This document shows positions 53,257 through 61,046 of a stretch of DNA of 61,046 nucleotides, in pieces. The DNA comes from Collinsella sp. (GTDB lineage Bacteria; Actinomycetota; Coriobacteriia; Coriobacteriales; Coriobacteriaceae): assembly GCA_019425005.1 (NCBI GenBank), contig JAHYYK010000003.1, forward strand, positions 5,875 through 66,920, written 5' to 3'. A program made the translations under genes and the position numbers. Below the pieces are notes generated by a model. That model ran no database searches. It saw only the letters and a program-made list of their open reading frames with translations, and was not told the origin of the DNA. Every line of letters starts with the position of its first letter. Positions within the stretch are counted from its first letter, which is position 1.

Positions 53257-53339
53257 CCCCTCATCAACAAAGCGCCCCTCGCGCACCACCCATTTCCGCC
53301 CCAACGCCACAAGGGCGACGACCTCGAGTAGGTCAACTT

Positions 53340-53464
53340 GGGAGGGATGAGGGCTTAGTTCCCCAATCTTTCCGCAGGGGGCAAAAAGCCTCGCCGCACG
53401 AAGTGCGCAGCGAGGCTTTTTGCATGCCCGAGGACGATTGGGGAACTAAGCCCTCATCCCTCCC
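53340..53464 (-). repeat. Class A palindrome, copy 6 (3' of the aldolase gene)
   Basis: Perfect 29-bp outer helix (53340-53368 with 53436-53464). On minus: GTCCTC / TGCGGAAA loop, helix GGG/CCC, AT bulge, inner helix 53381-53399 with 53403-53423 (one base bulged). It starts 33 nt after the stop at 53498, in sense. Confidence 0.88.
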
Positions 53465-53497
53465 CGGGATCTATTTTGAGTCGGAGTACCCTTGCTG

Positions 53498-54355
53498 TTA
53501 CTCTGCCTTGCCCACAGAGTTGAGGTTGGTCATGCGGATCTTAACCAGCTCGGTGATCTCACGCATGCCCTCCTTGGCCGGCTTCTTGGGGTCGAAGCAG
53601 GCGGGGTTCTCGGCCATGTAGGCCATGAAGCCCTTGGTGTAGGCCTGGCGCAGCTCGGTGGCGTAGTTAACCTTGCAGATGCCGTTCTTCACAGCCTCGG
53701 CAACCTGCTCATCGGGCACACCGGAGGTGCCGTGCAGAACCAGCGGCACGTCGACGGCGTCGCGGATGGCCTTGACCACGGACTGCTCGATGTGCGGATC
53801 GCTCGTGTACACGCCGTGGCTGGTGCCAACGCCAATAGCGAGGGAGGTGCAGCCAGTGCGCTCGACGAACTCCTTGGCCTCGGCAGGATCAGTGTAAGGG
53901 CTCTCGCCCTCAACCGCGGGACCGTCGTCCTCCTTGCCGCCAACCTTGCCAAGCTCGGCCTCGACGGGCACGCCCATGGCGCGACCAGCGTCGGCGACGG
54001 ACTTGGTCAGAGCGATGTTGTCCTCGAAGGACTCGTGCGAGCCGTCGATCATGACGGAGGTGTAGCCCGTGCGGAAAGCCTGCATGCAGCGGTCATAGCC
54101 ATCGCCGTGATCGAGGTGCAGAGCGACGGGCACGGAAGCGCGCTCGGCGGCAGCCTTGACCATGCCGTAGAAGTAGTCCAGACCAGCGGTCTTGATGGTG
54201 CCCGGGGTGGTCTGCATGATGACGGGGGACTTGGTCTCCTCGGCAGCGGCCAGAACGGCCATAACAAACTCGAGGTTCTCGACGTTGAACGCGCCGACGG
54301 CGTAGTGGCCGGCCTGGGCGTCCTTGAGCATCTTTTCGGTGGTAACAAGTGCCAT
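53498..54355 (-). CDS. fba: Class II fructose-bisphosphate aldolase family
   Basis: 285 residues. Zinc-dependent aldolase splitting fructose 1,6-bisphosphate (or tagatose 1,6-bisphosphate) to triose phosphates. Seen: GHYAVGAFNVENLE, PVALHLDHGDGYD with the first zinc His and catalytic Asp, MIDGSH, GVGTSHG with a zinc His, and LHGTSGVP. The size and sequence fit the gatY/fbaA short type. The ATG at 54355 is preferred (GAGGAG upstream). A DeoR regulator is divergent, and two palindromes lie between them. The exact sugar cannot be told from sequence. Confidence 0.93.
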   Translation of the reverse strand: MALVTTEKMLKDAQAGHYAVGAFNVENLEFVMAVLAAAEETKSPVIMQTTPGTIKTAGLDYFYGMVKAAAERASVPVALHLDHGDGYDRCMQAFRTGYTSVMIDGSHESFEDNIALTKSVADAGRAMGVPVEAELGKVGGKEDDGPAVEGESPYTDPAEAKEFVERTGCTSLAIGVGTSHGVYTSDPHIEQSVVKAIRDAVDVPLVLHGTSGVPDEQVAEAVKNGICKVNYATELRQAYTKGFMAYMAENPACFDPKKPAKEGMREITELVKIRMTNLNSVGKAE

Positions 54356-54574
54356 GAGCGTTTGCTCCTCTCCCTCGCCCGCATCTGGACATCGGGCGTA
54401 GTTGTTCACAAGGCGTTTTACCTTGCGTTTTGCTACGACCATTGTATGAAAATTGACGGCTTCACACGTATGAGATATCAGCGGCGCACAGGTCAAGACG
54501 CTTGTTTTTGAAAAGCAAACGGAAGAGATTCGCACCGGATTCCTCTATACGACATTGAAGTTTTCAAGCGAATC

Positions 54575-54633
54575 ATCTTTCTTTTATAGAAAAGATAAGT
54601 AATCGAAAGGCGTTTTCTTACTTAAAAAGAAAA
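54575..54633. promoter_or_regulatory. Candidate DeoR operators
   Basis: Two AT-rich palindromes in the 335-bp fba/deoR gap: ATCTTT...AAAGAT (54575-54596) and TTTTCTT...AAGAAAA (54613-54633). Confidence 0.55.
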
Positions 54634-54690
54634 TGAACGAAAATAGACTCAACACAATTCCTGCAAATTTCAGACGATGATGGAGCGGAT

Positions 54691-55494
54691 ATGGCCCATG
54701 CAACAACCCGAGCTTTCGCCGATGAGCGTCGTGCCGCCATCATGGAGATGCTTGAACATAACGCCTCGGTGCAGGTGGCAGAAATCGCCCAGACCTTTGG
54801 CGTGTCCTCCGTTACCGCCCGCACCGACCTGGATGCGCTCGCCGAGTCCGGCAAGCTGCGCCGCACGCACGGCGGCGCCGTGTCGCTCCAGAAACGACTG
54901 ACCGTATCCACCCAGGATCGCCGCATCAACGTCAATGTCGCCGCCAAGCAGGCCATCGCACAAAGCGCCATTGAACTCGTCGGCAATGGTGACACCCTGC
55001 TCGTCGACTCGGGCACCACCGCTCTCGAGTTTGTCCGGCTCCTCGACCAGCGCGATGGCATCACCGTCATTACCGCCGACATTACCATTGCCGATTACAT
55101 CGACGAGAGCATGCCCTCGGTCGATGTCGTCATGCTGGGCGGGGCGCTGCGCAAAGGCCATCGTTATCTGTATGGACCGCTCACGATGCAGGCGCTCCAA
55201 ATGGTCCATGCCGATCTTGCCGTCATGTGCCCCGGCGCTTTTGTTCCCGGCTGCGGCTTTACGACCGACTTTCCGCAGATGGCCGAGACCAAAACGGCCA
55301 TGATCGCCGCAGCCCGTCAAAGCGTCGCCCTCATGGACGCCAGCAAGGTCAACGGACGCGGCATGTACCGCTTTGCCGAGCTTGCCGACGTCAACACCAT
55401 CGTGATGGACCGCGACCCCGAAGGCGCCGTCGCCACCTCAATCGCCGAGACCGCCGACAACGCCCGCCCAAATCTCCTCATCGCCGGCGCTTAA
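54691..55494 (+). CDS. DeoR/GlpR-family regulator
   Basis: 267 residues. N-terminal winged helix (ERRAAIMEMLEHNASVQVAEIAQTFGVSSVTARTDLDAL) and the DeoR sensor domain (LVDSGTTALEFVRLL; the usual phosphosugar-binding SGTT) to the end. These proteins are repressors released by sugar phosphates. It is divergent from the aldolase gene, which it probably regulates. RBS GGAGCGGAT. A hairpin with the CCTGTCCC loop ends the unit. Confidence 0.93.
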   Translation: MAHATTRAFADERRAAIMEMLEHNASVQVAEIAQTFGVSSVTARTDLDALAESGKLRRTHGGAVSLQKRLTVSTQDRRINVNVAAKQAIAQSAIELVGNGDTLLVDSGTTALEFVRLLDQRDGITVITADITIADYIDESMPSVDVVMLGGALRKGHRYLYGPLTMQALQMVHADLAVMCPGAFVPGCGFTTDFPQMAETKTAMIAAARQSVALMDASKVNGRGMYRFAELADVNTIVMDRDPEGAVATSIAETADNARPNLLIAGA

Positions 55495-55496
55495 AC

Positions 55497-55536
55497 AAAA
55501 ACCACCACAAAGGTGCCTGTCCCCTTTGTGGTGGTT
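55497..55536. terminator. Hairpin with CCTGTCCC loop (H2), end of the DeoR unit
   Basis: AAAACCACCACAAAGG, TGCCTGTCCC, CTTTGTGGTGGTT; same as H1 at 40495. Starts 2 nt past the stop and serves the convergent genes on both sides. Confidence 0.75.
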
Positions 55537-55568
55537 GTGATGGTTGAGCGTCAAAAGTGAACGTGTCG

Positions 55569-56729
55569 CTACTTGGACAGCTCGTCGGCGAGGACCTCGA
55601 TCTGAGCGCGCGAGGCGTCGTTGAGCGAGCCCAGCACAGTCACCTTGTTCTGCGTCAGGGTGATGTCCTTCATGCCCTCGAGCTCCTTGGTCATAACCTT
55701 GGCAGCTGCGGGCGCCCAGGAACCGGACTCGACAAGCGCTACGGTGCGGTTCTGGTAGGCATGCTCGGCGAGCGTGTGGATAAAGGTGCTCATGCACGGG
55801 AAGATCTCGCCCTGATAGGTAATGGAGGCGAGCACCAGACGGTCGTAGCGGAACGCATCCTCAACGGCCTCGGCCATGTCGTCGCGAGCCAGGTCAAAGA
55901 CGGAGACCTTCTGGCCGCGAGCCTCGAGCGCAGATGCGAGCTCCTCGACGGCAGCCTTCAGATGGCCATACACGCTCGCATAGGCGATCGTGATGCCCTC
56001 GTCCTCGGGCTGATAGCTCGACCAGGTGTTATAGGTGTCGAGGTAGTAGCCCAGGTTCTCGGTCAGCACGGGGCCGTGGAGCGGGCAGATGATCTGGATG
56101 TCCAGGTCGGCGGCCTTCTTGAGGACGGCCTGCACGAACTTGCCGAACTTACCGACGATGCCAAAGTAGTAACGGCGAGCCTCGCAGGCCCACCCTTCCG
56201 GATCCTCGATGTCGTTGGCGCCGAACTTGCCAAAGCCGTCGGCACTAAAGAGCACCTTGTCGGTGGACTCGTAGGAGAAAATCACCTCGGGCCAGTGAAC
56301 GTTGGGGGCGCCGATAAAGGTCAGGCTGTGGCCGCCCAGATCGAGCACATCGCCCTCTTTGACGACCATTTTGCGCTCGGGGAAGTCGGTGCCAAAGTAG
56401 TTGACCATCATGCGGAAGGCGCCCATGCTGGCCACAATCTGTGCCTGGGGATAGCGCTCCATAAAGGCGGCAATACCGGCGGAGTGATCGGGCTCCATGT
56501 GATGGACGATCAGGTAGTCAGGCGTACGGCCATCGAGCACGGCCTCGAGGTTGCCGAGCCACTCGTCAACAAAACCGCCGTCGACTGAATCGGCGACAGC
56601 GATCTTTTCGCCCAAGATAACGTAGCTGTTGTATGCCATACCGTTCTCGGACACATCGTACTGGCCCTCGAACAAGTCAATGTCGTGATCGTCGACACCG
56701 ATGTAGCGGATATCCTTGGTGATCTCCAT
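55569..56729 (-). CDS. Flavodiiron protein (A-type flavoprotein, FprA-like)
   Basis: 386 residues. Reduces oxygen to water or nitric oxide to nitrous oxide, protecting anaerobes. Metallo-beta-lactamase-like diiron domain: HHMEPDH (76-82) provides His77, Glu79, Asp81 and His82, then NVHWPE and CPLHGPVL. From about residue 250 a flavodoxin-like FMN domain (IAYASVYGHLKAAVEELASAL). No rubredoxin domain is fused, so an external electron donor is needed. RBS AGGAGG, 10 nt before ATG 56729. A single gene facing deoR. Confidence 0.93.
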   Translation of the reverse strand: MEITKDIRYIGVDDHDIDLFEGQYDVSENGMAYNSYVILGEKIAVADSVDGGFVDEWLGNLEAVLDGRTPDYLIVHHMEPDHSAGIAAFMERYPQAQIVASMGAFRMMVNYFGTDFPERKMVVKEGDVLDLGGHSLTFIGAPNVHWPEVIFSYESTDKVLFSADGFGKFGANDIEDPEGWACEARRYYFGIVGKFGKFVQAVLKKAADLDIQIICPLHGPVLTENLGYYLDTYNTWSSYQPEDEGITIAYASVYGHLKAAVEELASALEARGQKVSVFDLARDDMAEAVEDAFRYDRLVLASITYQGEIFPCMSTFIHTLAEHAYQNRTVALVESGSWAPAAAKVMTKELEGMKDITLTQNKVTVLGSLNDASRAQIEVLADELSK

Positions 56730-56858
56730 CAGGCAAAGCCTCCTAGATAGACAAAAGAACCCGTCTATCATAGCACTCGCCTTCATAGCCACGGCTATCC
56801 GTCAGCATCCATACCGATTGTTATTGAAATGCAATAAATCGCCGTTTACCTGCACAAA

Positions 56859-57890
56859 CTATGCGCGCGGTATCGCCGTGCTATGTCGAATAATGAGCTG
56901 ACCGGGAATGCGAATGGCAACGGTTTTGCCCGCCGTACCCGCCTCGGGAACCGCATGCTCAAACACCTCGCGTCCGCGCTGATGTAGATCGAATCGCACG
57001 GTCGTGAGCTCGTTGTGTGCCACAAAATCATCGAGCGAATCATCGACGCCCACCACACTTACGTCCTCGGGCACGCGCAGACCGCTATCGCGCAGCGCTG
57101 CAATCGCGCCATTTGCCATCTGATCGTTTGCCGCGTAAATCGCCGTCATGGTGCGGTCGTGCTCGGCCAGGTACCTGCCGGCCTCGTAGCCGCTGTTGGC
57201 AGACCAGTCGCCCTCGAGCGGCTCTGCCGGCTCGATGTGTTTACGCTCGAGTGCATCCTGCCAACCGGCGCGACGAAATTGTTCGTCGACCGAGAACGAC
57301 GGGCCGCCAATATAGCGAATCTGATCGTGCCCCAGCTCAAACAGGTGGTCCATAAGCAATAGCGAGCAGCCGTAATGATCGGAGTCGACCGTGGTCACCC
57401 GCGGGTGCGCGTACATGGTAACGATGACCGTGCCAATGCCCGGCAGTGGATCAAACGTCTCAAAATCGGGCGCCATGCGGCTCATGCCGATGATGATGCC
57501 GTCCACCGGCAATGCGGCCATACGACGCGTGGCCTCGGCAAGCGAAAACTCCTCGGTCTTGGACATCTCGACCAGCGTGATGGCGCAATTATGCTCGCGA
57601 GCAGCGCTGGCGATGCCGTCGATCATTGAGAGGTTGCCGAACTTGGTGACATCGTTGACGCACAGGCCGACCGAATGGTAGCGACCGTCGCGCAGCGAGC
57701 GACCGGCATAACTCGGACGAAAGCCGAGCTCTTGCATAGCGGCCTGCACACGCTGGCGCGTCTGCTCGTTAACGTTGGGCAAACCGTTGGCGACGCGCGA
57801 AACCGTCTGCTGCGAAACGCCAGCAGCGCGGGCGACGTCGGCCATGGAGACCGGACGCGTACCTGTATCGTTGGACGGGCGCCTTGCCAC
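56859..57890 (-). CDS. LacI-family regulator of the galactose genes
   Basis: 343 residues: helix-turn-helix MADVARAAGVSQQTVSRVANGLPNVN and a sugar-binding-like core (from about residue 75). It is divergent from galK/galT. Three near-identical CG-centred sites, with core GTTAACGTACTC, lie in the 338-bp gap, one near each promoter, which supports it as the galactose operon repressor. GTG start at 57890 with AAGGTGATCCT upstream. Confidence 0.92.
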   Translation of the reverse strand: MARRPSNDTGTRPVSMADVARAAGVSQQTVSRVANGLPNVNEQTRQRVQAAMQELGFRPSYAGRSLRDGRYHSVGLCVNDVTKFGNLSMIDGIASAAREHNCAITLVEMSKTEEFSLAEATRRMAALPVDGIIIGMSRMAPDFETFDPLPGIGTVIVTMYAHPRVTTVDSDHYGCSLLLMDHLFELGHDQIRYIGGPSFSVDEQFRRAGWQDALERKHIEPAEPLEGDWSANSGYEAGRYLAEHDRTMTAIYAANDQMANGAIAALRDSGLRVPEDVSVVGVDDSLDDFVAHNELTTVRFDLHQRGREVFEHAVPEAGTAGKTVAIRIPGQLIIRHSTAIPRA

Positions 57891-57982
57891 AGGATCACCT
57901 TCACCCTTGCGAGATCTGAATAGCGTGCATGCCGGCCCGGGCAGAAACACACCCCGCGCCGAAGCCCGCTATCGTCGGACGC

Positions 57983-58186
57983 ATGTTAACGTACTCTACT
58001 TTTTCAATCCGCAACTCTTCTGCTTTATAAGTCCATACAGCAGTACCGTTCACGGCTGTATTTCTACCGATTACCAGATTCTCAAAAAGTGACAAGCGTT
58101 GTGTTATGAGTACGTTAACATAGCCCGTAACGTGCGGTATCGTGAACACTTGGTTCACGCCGCTTCAAGTTGTTAACGTACTCATA
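57983..58186. promoter_or_regulatory. Three LacI operators between gal regulator and galK
   Basis: 57983-57998 ATGTTAACGTACTCTA; 58105-58120 TATGAGTACGTTAACA (opposite orientation); 58171-58186 TGTTAACGTACTCATA. Spacings of about 122 and 66 bp would allow looping. The gap holds no gene. Confidence 0.8.
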
Positions 58187-58228
58187 ACGACGCAAAACTC
58201 GCCCGTGCGCACCAAGGAAAGGACTCCC

Positions 58229-59434
58229 ATGACCACCCCCGACGAAAAGACATTCGCCACGCTCACCAAGCTGTTCGAGGAGGAGTTTGGCCCCATCGGC
58301 GACCGCCAGGTGCTCTATGTGCACGCGCCCGGCCGTTCCGAGATCAGTGGCAACCACACCGACCACGAGGGCGGCCACGTTATCGCCGGCTCGCTTGATG
58401 TCGCCGTTGACGGCATCGCCGTGGCAACCGACTCCAACAAGGTTCGCGTAGCCGACGAGGGCTATCCCACCTTTGAGATCACACTCGATACGCTAGATGT
58501 TCAGGAGTCCGAGAAGGGCACCTCCGCAAGCCTCGTCCGCGGTATGGCCCACGAGATTGCAGCTCTTGGCGTTGAGCCCCACGGCTTCGACTTCGCCTTC
58601 ACCTGCTCCGTCCCCTCGGGCGGCGGCCTTTCCAGCTCTGCCGCCGTCGAGGCCGCATACGGTCGTGCCATGGAAACCCTCTGGGGCGCACCTGCCATCG
58701 AGCCCGTCGCGCTCGCCCAGATGAGCCAGCGCACCGAGAACAACTACTACGGCAAGCCCTGCGGTCTGATGGACCAGGCCGCCGTATGTCTGGGCGGCCT
58801 TGCCTACATGGACTTTGAGGACCAGGCTCAGCCTAAAACCCAGAAGCTCGAGCTCAACTTTGAGGATCACGGCTATGCGCTCGTGCTTGTTAAGGTCGGT
58901 GCCGACCACGTGGCCGCCACCGATGACTACGCCGCCGTTCCGCGCGAGATGCAGGACGTCGCCGCCGAGTTTGGCAAGGCACGCCTGTGCGAGGTAAACG
59001 TGGCGGACTTTGACGCCAAGCTCCCCGAGCTGCGCGCCAAGCTGGGCGACCGTGCCTGCCTGCGCGCCGTTCACTACTGGTACGAAAACGGCCTGGTCGA
59101 CAAGCGCTGGGCAGCCCTGAACGCCGGCGACATCGACCAGTTCCTGGTCCTGACGCGCGAGTCCGGCGCCAGCTCTGCCATGTACCTGCAGAATGTCGTT
59201 GCCAAGCTGGGCTCCGAGCAGCCTTCCATGTATGCCCTGGCGCTGGCCGAGCACGTGCTCGACGGCCGCGGCGCCGTTCGTATCCACGGTGGCGGCTTTG
59301 GTGGCACCATCCAGGCCTTCGTGCCACTCGACCTGGTCGACACCTTCATTGCCAAGATGAACAGCTGGCTGGGCGAGGGTTCTGCCCGTCACTACGCAAT
59401 TTCTGACAAGGGGGCTTACGCGGCATGGCTGTAA
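58229..59434 (+). CDS. galK: Galactokinase
   Basis: 401 residues, GHMP superfamily. Phosphorylates galactose to galactose 1-phosphate. Seen: galactokinase signature APGRSEISGNHTDHEGG (Gly-Arg and Asp binding galactose), ATP motif PSGGGLSSSAAVEA, and HGGGFGGTIQAF. Ser replaces the Val of the common GRVNxxGEHTDYxGG consensus. The ATG at 58229 (RBS AAAGGACTCCC) is preferred over upstream starts, which would include operator DNA. It overlaps galT by TAATG. No galE or galactose transporter is in the window. Confidence 0.96.
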   Translation: MTTPDEKTFATLTKLFEEEFGPIGDRQVLYVHAPGRSEISGNHTDHEGGHVIAGSLDVAVDGIAVATDSNKVRVADEGYPTFEITLDTLDVQESEKGTSASLVRGMAHEIAALGVEPHGFDFAFTCSVPSGGGLSSSAAVEAAYGRAMETLWGAPAIEPVALAQMSQRTENNYYGKPCGLMDQAAVCLGGLAYMDFEDQAQPKTQKLELNFEDHGYALVLVKVGADHVAATDDYAAVPREMQDVAAEFGKARLCEVNVADFDAKLPELRAKLGDRACLRAVHYWYENGLVDKRWAALNAGDIDQFLVLTRESGASSAMYLQNVVAKLGSEQPSMYALALAEHVLDGRGAVRIHGGGFGGTIQAFVPLDLVDTFIAKMNSWLGEGSARHYAISDKGAYAAWL

Positions 59435-61046
59435 TGAGTGACGTGCACGAGGCCGCGCAGGGCCTGATTGAATACGCCATCCATCGATCGATGATCGGTC
59501 AGGACGACCGGATCTGGGCATACAACACCATTTTGGAGTGCATCGGCGCCACGGGCCCCGCACTCGACATGGCTTGGGCACTCAAGACCGAGAAGATTTC
59601 GCTCTTGCACCCCGATACACTCCCCGACTTTGACCTGGAGGGCACGCTTGCCGCGCTTTCCGAGGCCGCCGTTACCAACGGTGCCGCCGAGGACACGGCG
59701 TCAGGCCGCGACCGCATCGCCATGCGCATCATGGGTGCGCTCATGCCGAGGCCTTCGGTTGTAAACGAGGAGTTCAACGGACGTATGGGCGTCAACGAGC
59801 CCCGCGCCGCAACCGACTGGTTCTACGGCCTGTGCTGCGACGCCGGCTACGTGCGCCGTGCCGCCATCGCGCGCAACATCAAATGGAGCACCCCCACCAA
59901 CTGGGGCGATCTTGAGATCACCATCAACCTCTCCAAGCCTGAGAAGGACCCACGCGATATCGCCGCGGCTGGTGCCGCAAAGAACACGGGCGAGAAGTAT
60001 CCCGCCTGCCAGCTCTGCATCGAAAACGAGGGCTATCCCGGACGCTCCGCCGCAGCCGACGGCGGCGCTCACCCCGCTCGCCAGAACCTGCGCATTATCC
60101 CCATCCAGCTCAACGGCGAGCGCTGGGGCTTCCAGTACAGCCCGTACGCGTACTTTAACGAGCATTGCATTGCCATGAGCTCCGAGCATCGTCCGATGCA
60201 CGTCGACCGCAAGGGCCTGACCTGCCTGTTCGACTTTGTGGACCTGTTCCCGCATTACTTCATCGGCTCCAACGCCGACCTGCCTATCGTGGGCGGCTCG
60301 ATTCTGTCGCACGACCACTTCCAGGGCGGCGCGCACGAGTTCCCCATGATGCATGCCGCCGAGGTCTCGCAGTTTAGCGTGCCCGGTTTTGACCAGGTCA
60401 CCGGCACTGTGCTGCAGTGGCCGCTCTCGGTGCTGCGCCTGCGCTCGCATGACCGCGCTCAGCTGCTCGACGCTGCCGAGAAGATTATCCTCGCCTGGCG
60501 CGAGTGGACCGACGAGTCTGCGGGCGTTATCGCGCACACGGCCGACGGCGTAGCGCACAACACCGTGACGCCCGTCATCCGCCGCGTCGACTCCCGCGGC
60601 AACGCTGGCGGCGAGATTTACGAGGCCTACCTGGCGCTTCGCTGCAATATCACGACCGACGAGCATCCGCTGGGCGTTTTCCACCCGCATGCCGAGTATC
60701 ACCACATTAAGAAGGAGAACATCGGCCTGATCGAGGTTATGGGCCTGGCTATTCTTCCGCCGCGCCTGGTTCCCGAGCTCGGCGCTGTCCGCGAGCACCT
60801 GCTGGCAGCCAAAGCCGATGCCAGCTACGACCTTGCCGCAGCGCTCGAGAGCGACGATCTTTGCCGTAGCCACGCCGCATGGGCCGCGGATGTCTTTGCT
60901 CGCCGCGCGAACGAGCTTACGGTGGACAACGCCATCGACATCCTGCACGAGGAGGTCGGCGTGGTGTTTGGCCACGTGCTCGACAACGCCGGCGTCTTTA
61001 AATGGGACGAGGCCGGCCGCGCCGCCCAGCAGCGCTTTATCGACTC
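59434..61046 (+). CDS. galT: UDP-glucose--hexose-1-phosphate uridylyltransferase (type 2), 3' end beyond window
   Basis: Swaps UMP from UDP-glucose to galactose 1-phosphate, next step after galK in the Leloir pathway. About 537 codons are visible and still open at the right edge. Seen: GGSILSHDHFQGG with the HxH nucleophile (a type 2 form, as in Firmicutes, with no similarity in length to the 350-residue E. coli type), RDPRDI-like KDPRDIAAAG and YPACQLCIENEGYPGR with CxxC. Starts at the ATG of TAATG, or at 59425 in the same frame. Confidence 0.93.
   Translation, partial: MSDVHEAAQGLIEYAIHRSMIGQDDRIWAYNTILECIGATGPALDMAWALKTEKISLLHPDTLPDFDLEGTLAALSEAAVTNGAAEDTASGRDRIAMRIMGALMPRPSVVNEEFNGRMGVNEPRAATDWFYGLCCDAGYVRRAAIARNIKWSTPTNWGDLEITINLSKPEKDPRDIAAAGAAKNTGEKYPACQLCIENEGYPGRSAAADGGAHPARQNLRIIPIQLNGERWGFQYSPYAYFNEHCIAMSSEHRPMHVDRKGLTCLFDFVDLFPHYFIGSNADLPIVGGSILSHDHFQGGAHEFPMMHAAEVSQFSVPGFDQVTGTVLQWPLSVLRLRSHDRAQLLDAAEKIILAWREWTDESAGVIAHTADGVAHNTVTPVIRRVDSRGNAGGEIYEAYLALRCNITTDEHPLGVFHPHAEYHHIKKENIGLIEVMGLAILPPRLVPELGAVREHLLAAKADASYDLAAALESDDLCRSHAAWAADVFARRANELTVDNAIDILHEEVGVVFGHVLDNAGVFKWDEAGRAAQQRFID

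Overview
The window looks like a chromosomal segment of a Coriobacteriia gut anaerobe, most probably Collinsella. The evidence is the GC-rich coding style, fermentative enzymes (pyruvate formate-lyase, flavodiiron protein, PTS sugar uptake), a LuxR-type regulator with a polytopic membrane half of the kind expanded in Coriobacteriia, and many intergenic palindromes. The assignment is inference from protein content; no rRNA or tRNA gene was recognised. I saw no transposase, phage gene or CRISPR array.

Layout. 1-3.5 kb: M18 aminopeptidase (cut by the window edge), membrane-anchored Ntn amide hydrolase, phosphofructokinase. 3.9-10.3 kb: XRE regulator with membrane tail, a small unknown gene, a MacB/FtsX-type ABC pair, an AIM24-family protein. 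10.4-17.6 kb: histidine-kinase remnant, ogt, then aspartate-family synthesis (aspartate kinase and asd on minus, divergent thrC and thrB on plus). 17.9-21.4 kb: engB, MTA/SAH nucleosidase, beta-lactamase-like remnant, pflA, DegV. 21.7-27.3 kb: sucrose/fructan operon (GH32, PTS EIIBC, GH32, LacI). 27.6-30 kb: pyruvate formate-lyase encoded as two genes, a 683-residue catalytic chain and a separate 83-residue glycyl-radical chain. 30.4-32.3 kb: KdgT-type permease and SDR dehydrogenase. 32.6-37.2 kb: MarR plus heterodimeric ABC exporter. 37.8-40.8 kb: DAHP synthase, GNAT acetyltransferase and a repeat-rich gap with a degraded permease tail. 40.8-48.3 kb: agmatine deiminase pathway (two APC permeases, aguA, putrescine carbamoyltransferase) with a divergent membrane LuxR regulator. 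48.6-52.8 kb: Bce-like ABC pair and a Nudix-Vsr fusion. 53.5-61 kb: class II aldolase with divergent DeoR regulator, flavodiiron protein, LacI regulator, galK and galT (cut by the edge).

The most unusual content is non-coding. Five elements (class A; 3518-3638, 12186-12313, 17647-17773, 27440-27569, 53340-53464) share one architecture: an outer helix of 27-31 bp whose sequence is different in every copy yet complementary, then an invariant internal loop (GTCCTC on one side, TGCGGAA on the other), a short covarying helix, an AT bulge and a long inner hairpin. All five lie 15-33 nt after a stop codon, in the sense direction of that gene (pfkA, asd, thrB, the glycyl-radical gene, the aldolase gene). 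A sixth, divergent copy is at 16617-16728. A second group (class B) consists of long stems whose apical part carries CCTGCGGTTTTAT. A third is a roughly 45-bp repeat (six copies), and a fourth is a set of hairpins with different stems but the same CCTGTCCC loop. I do not recognise any of these as a named family.
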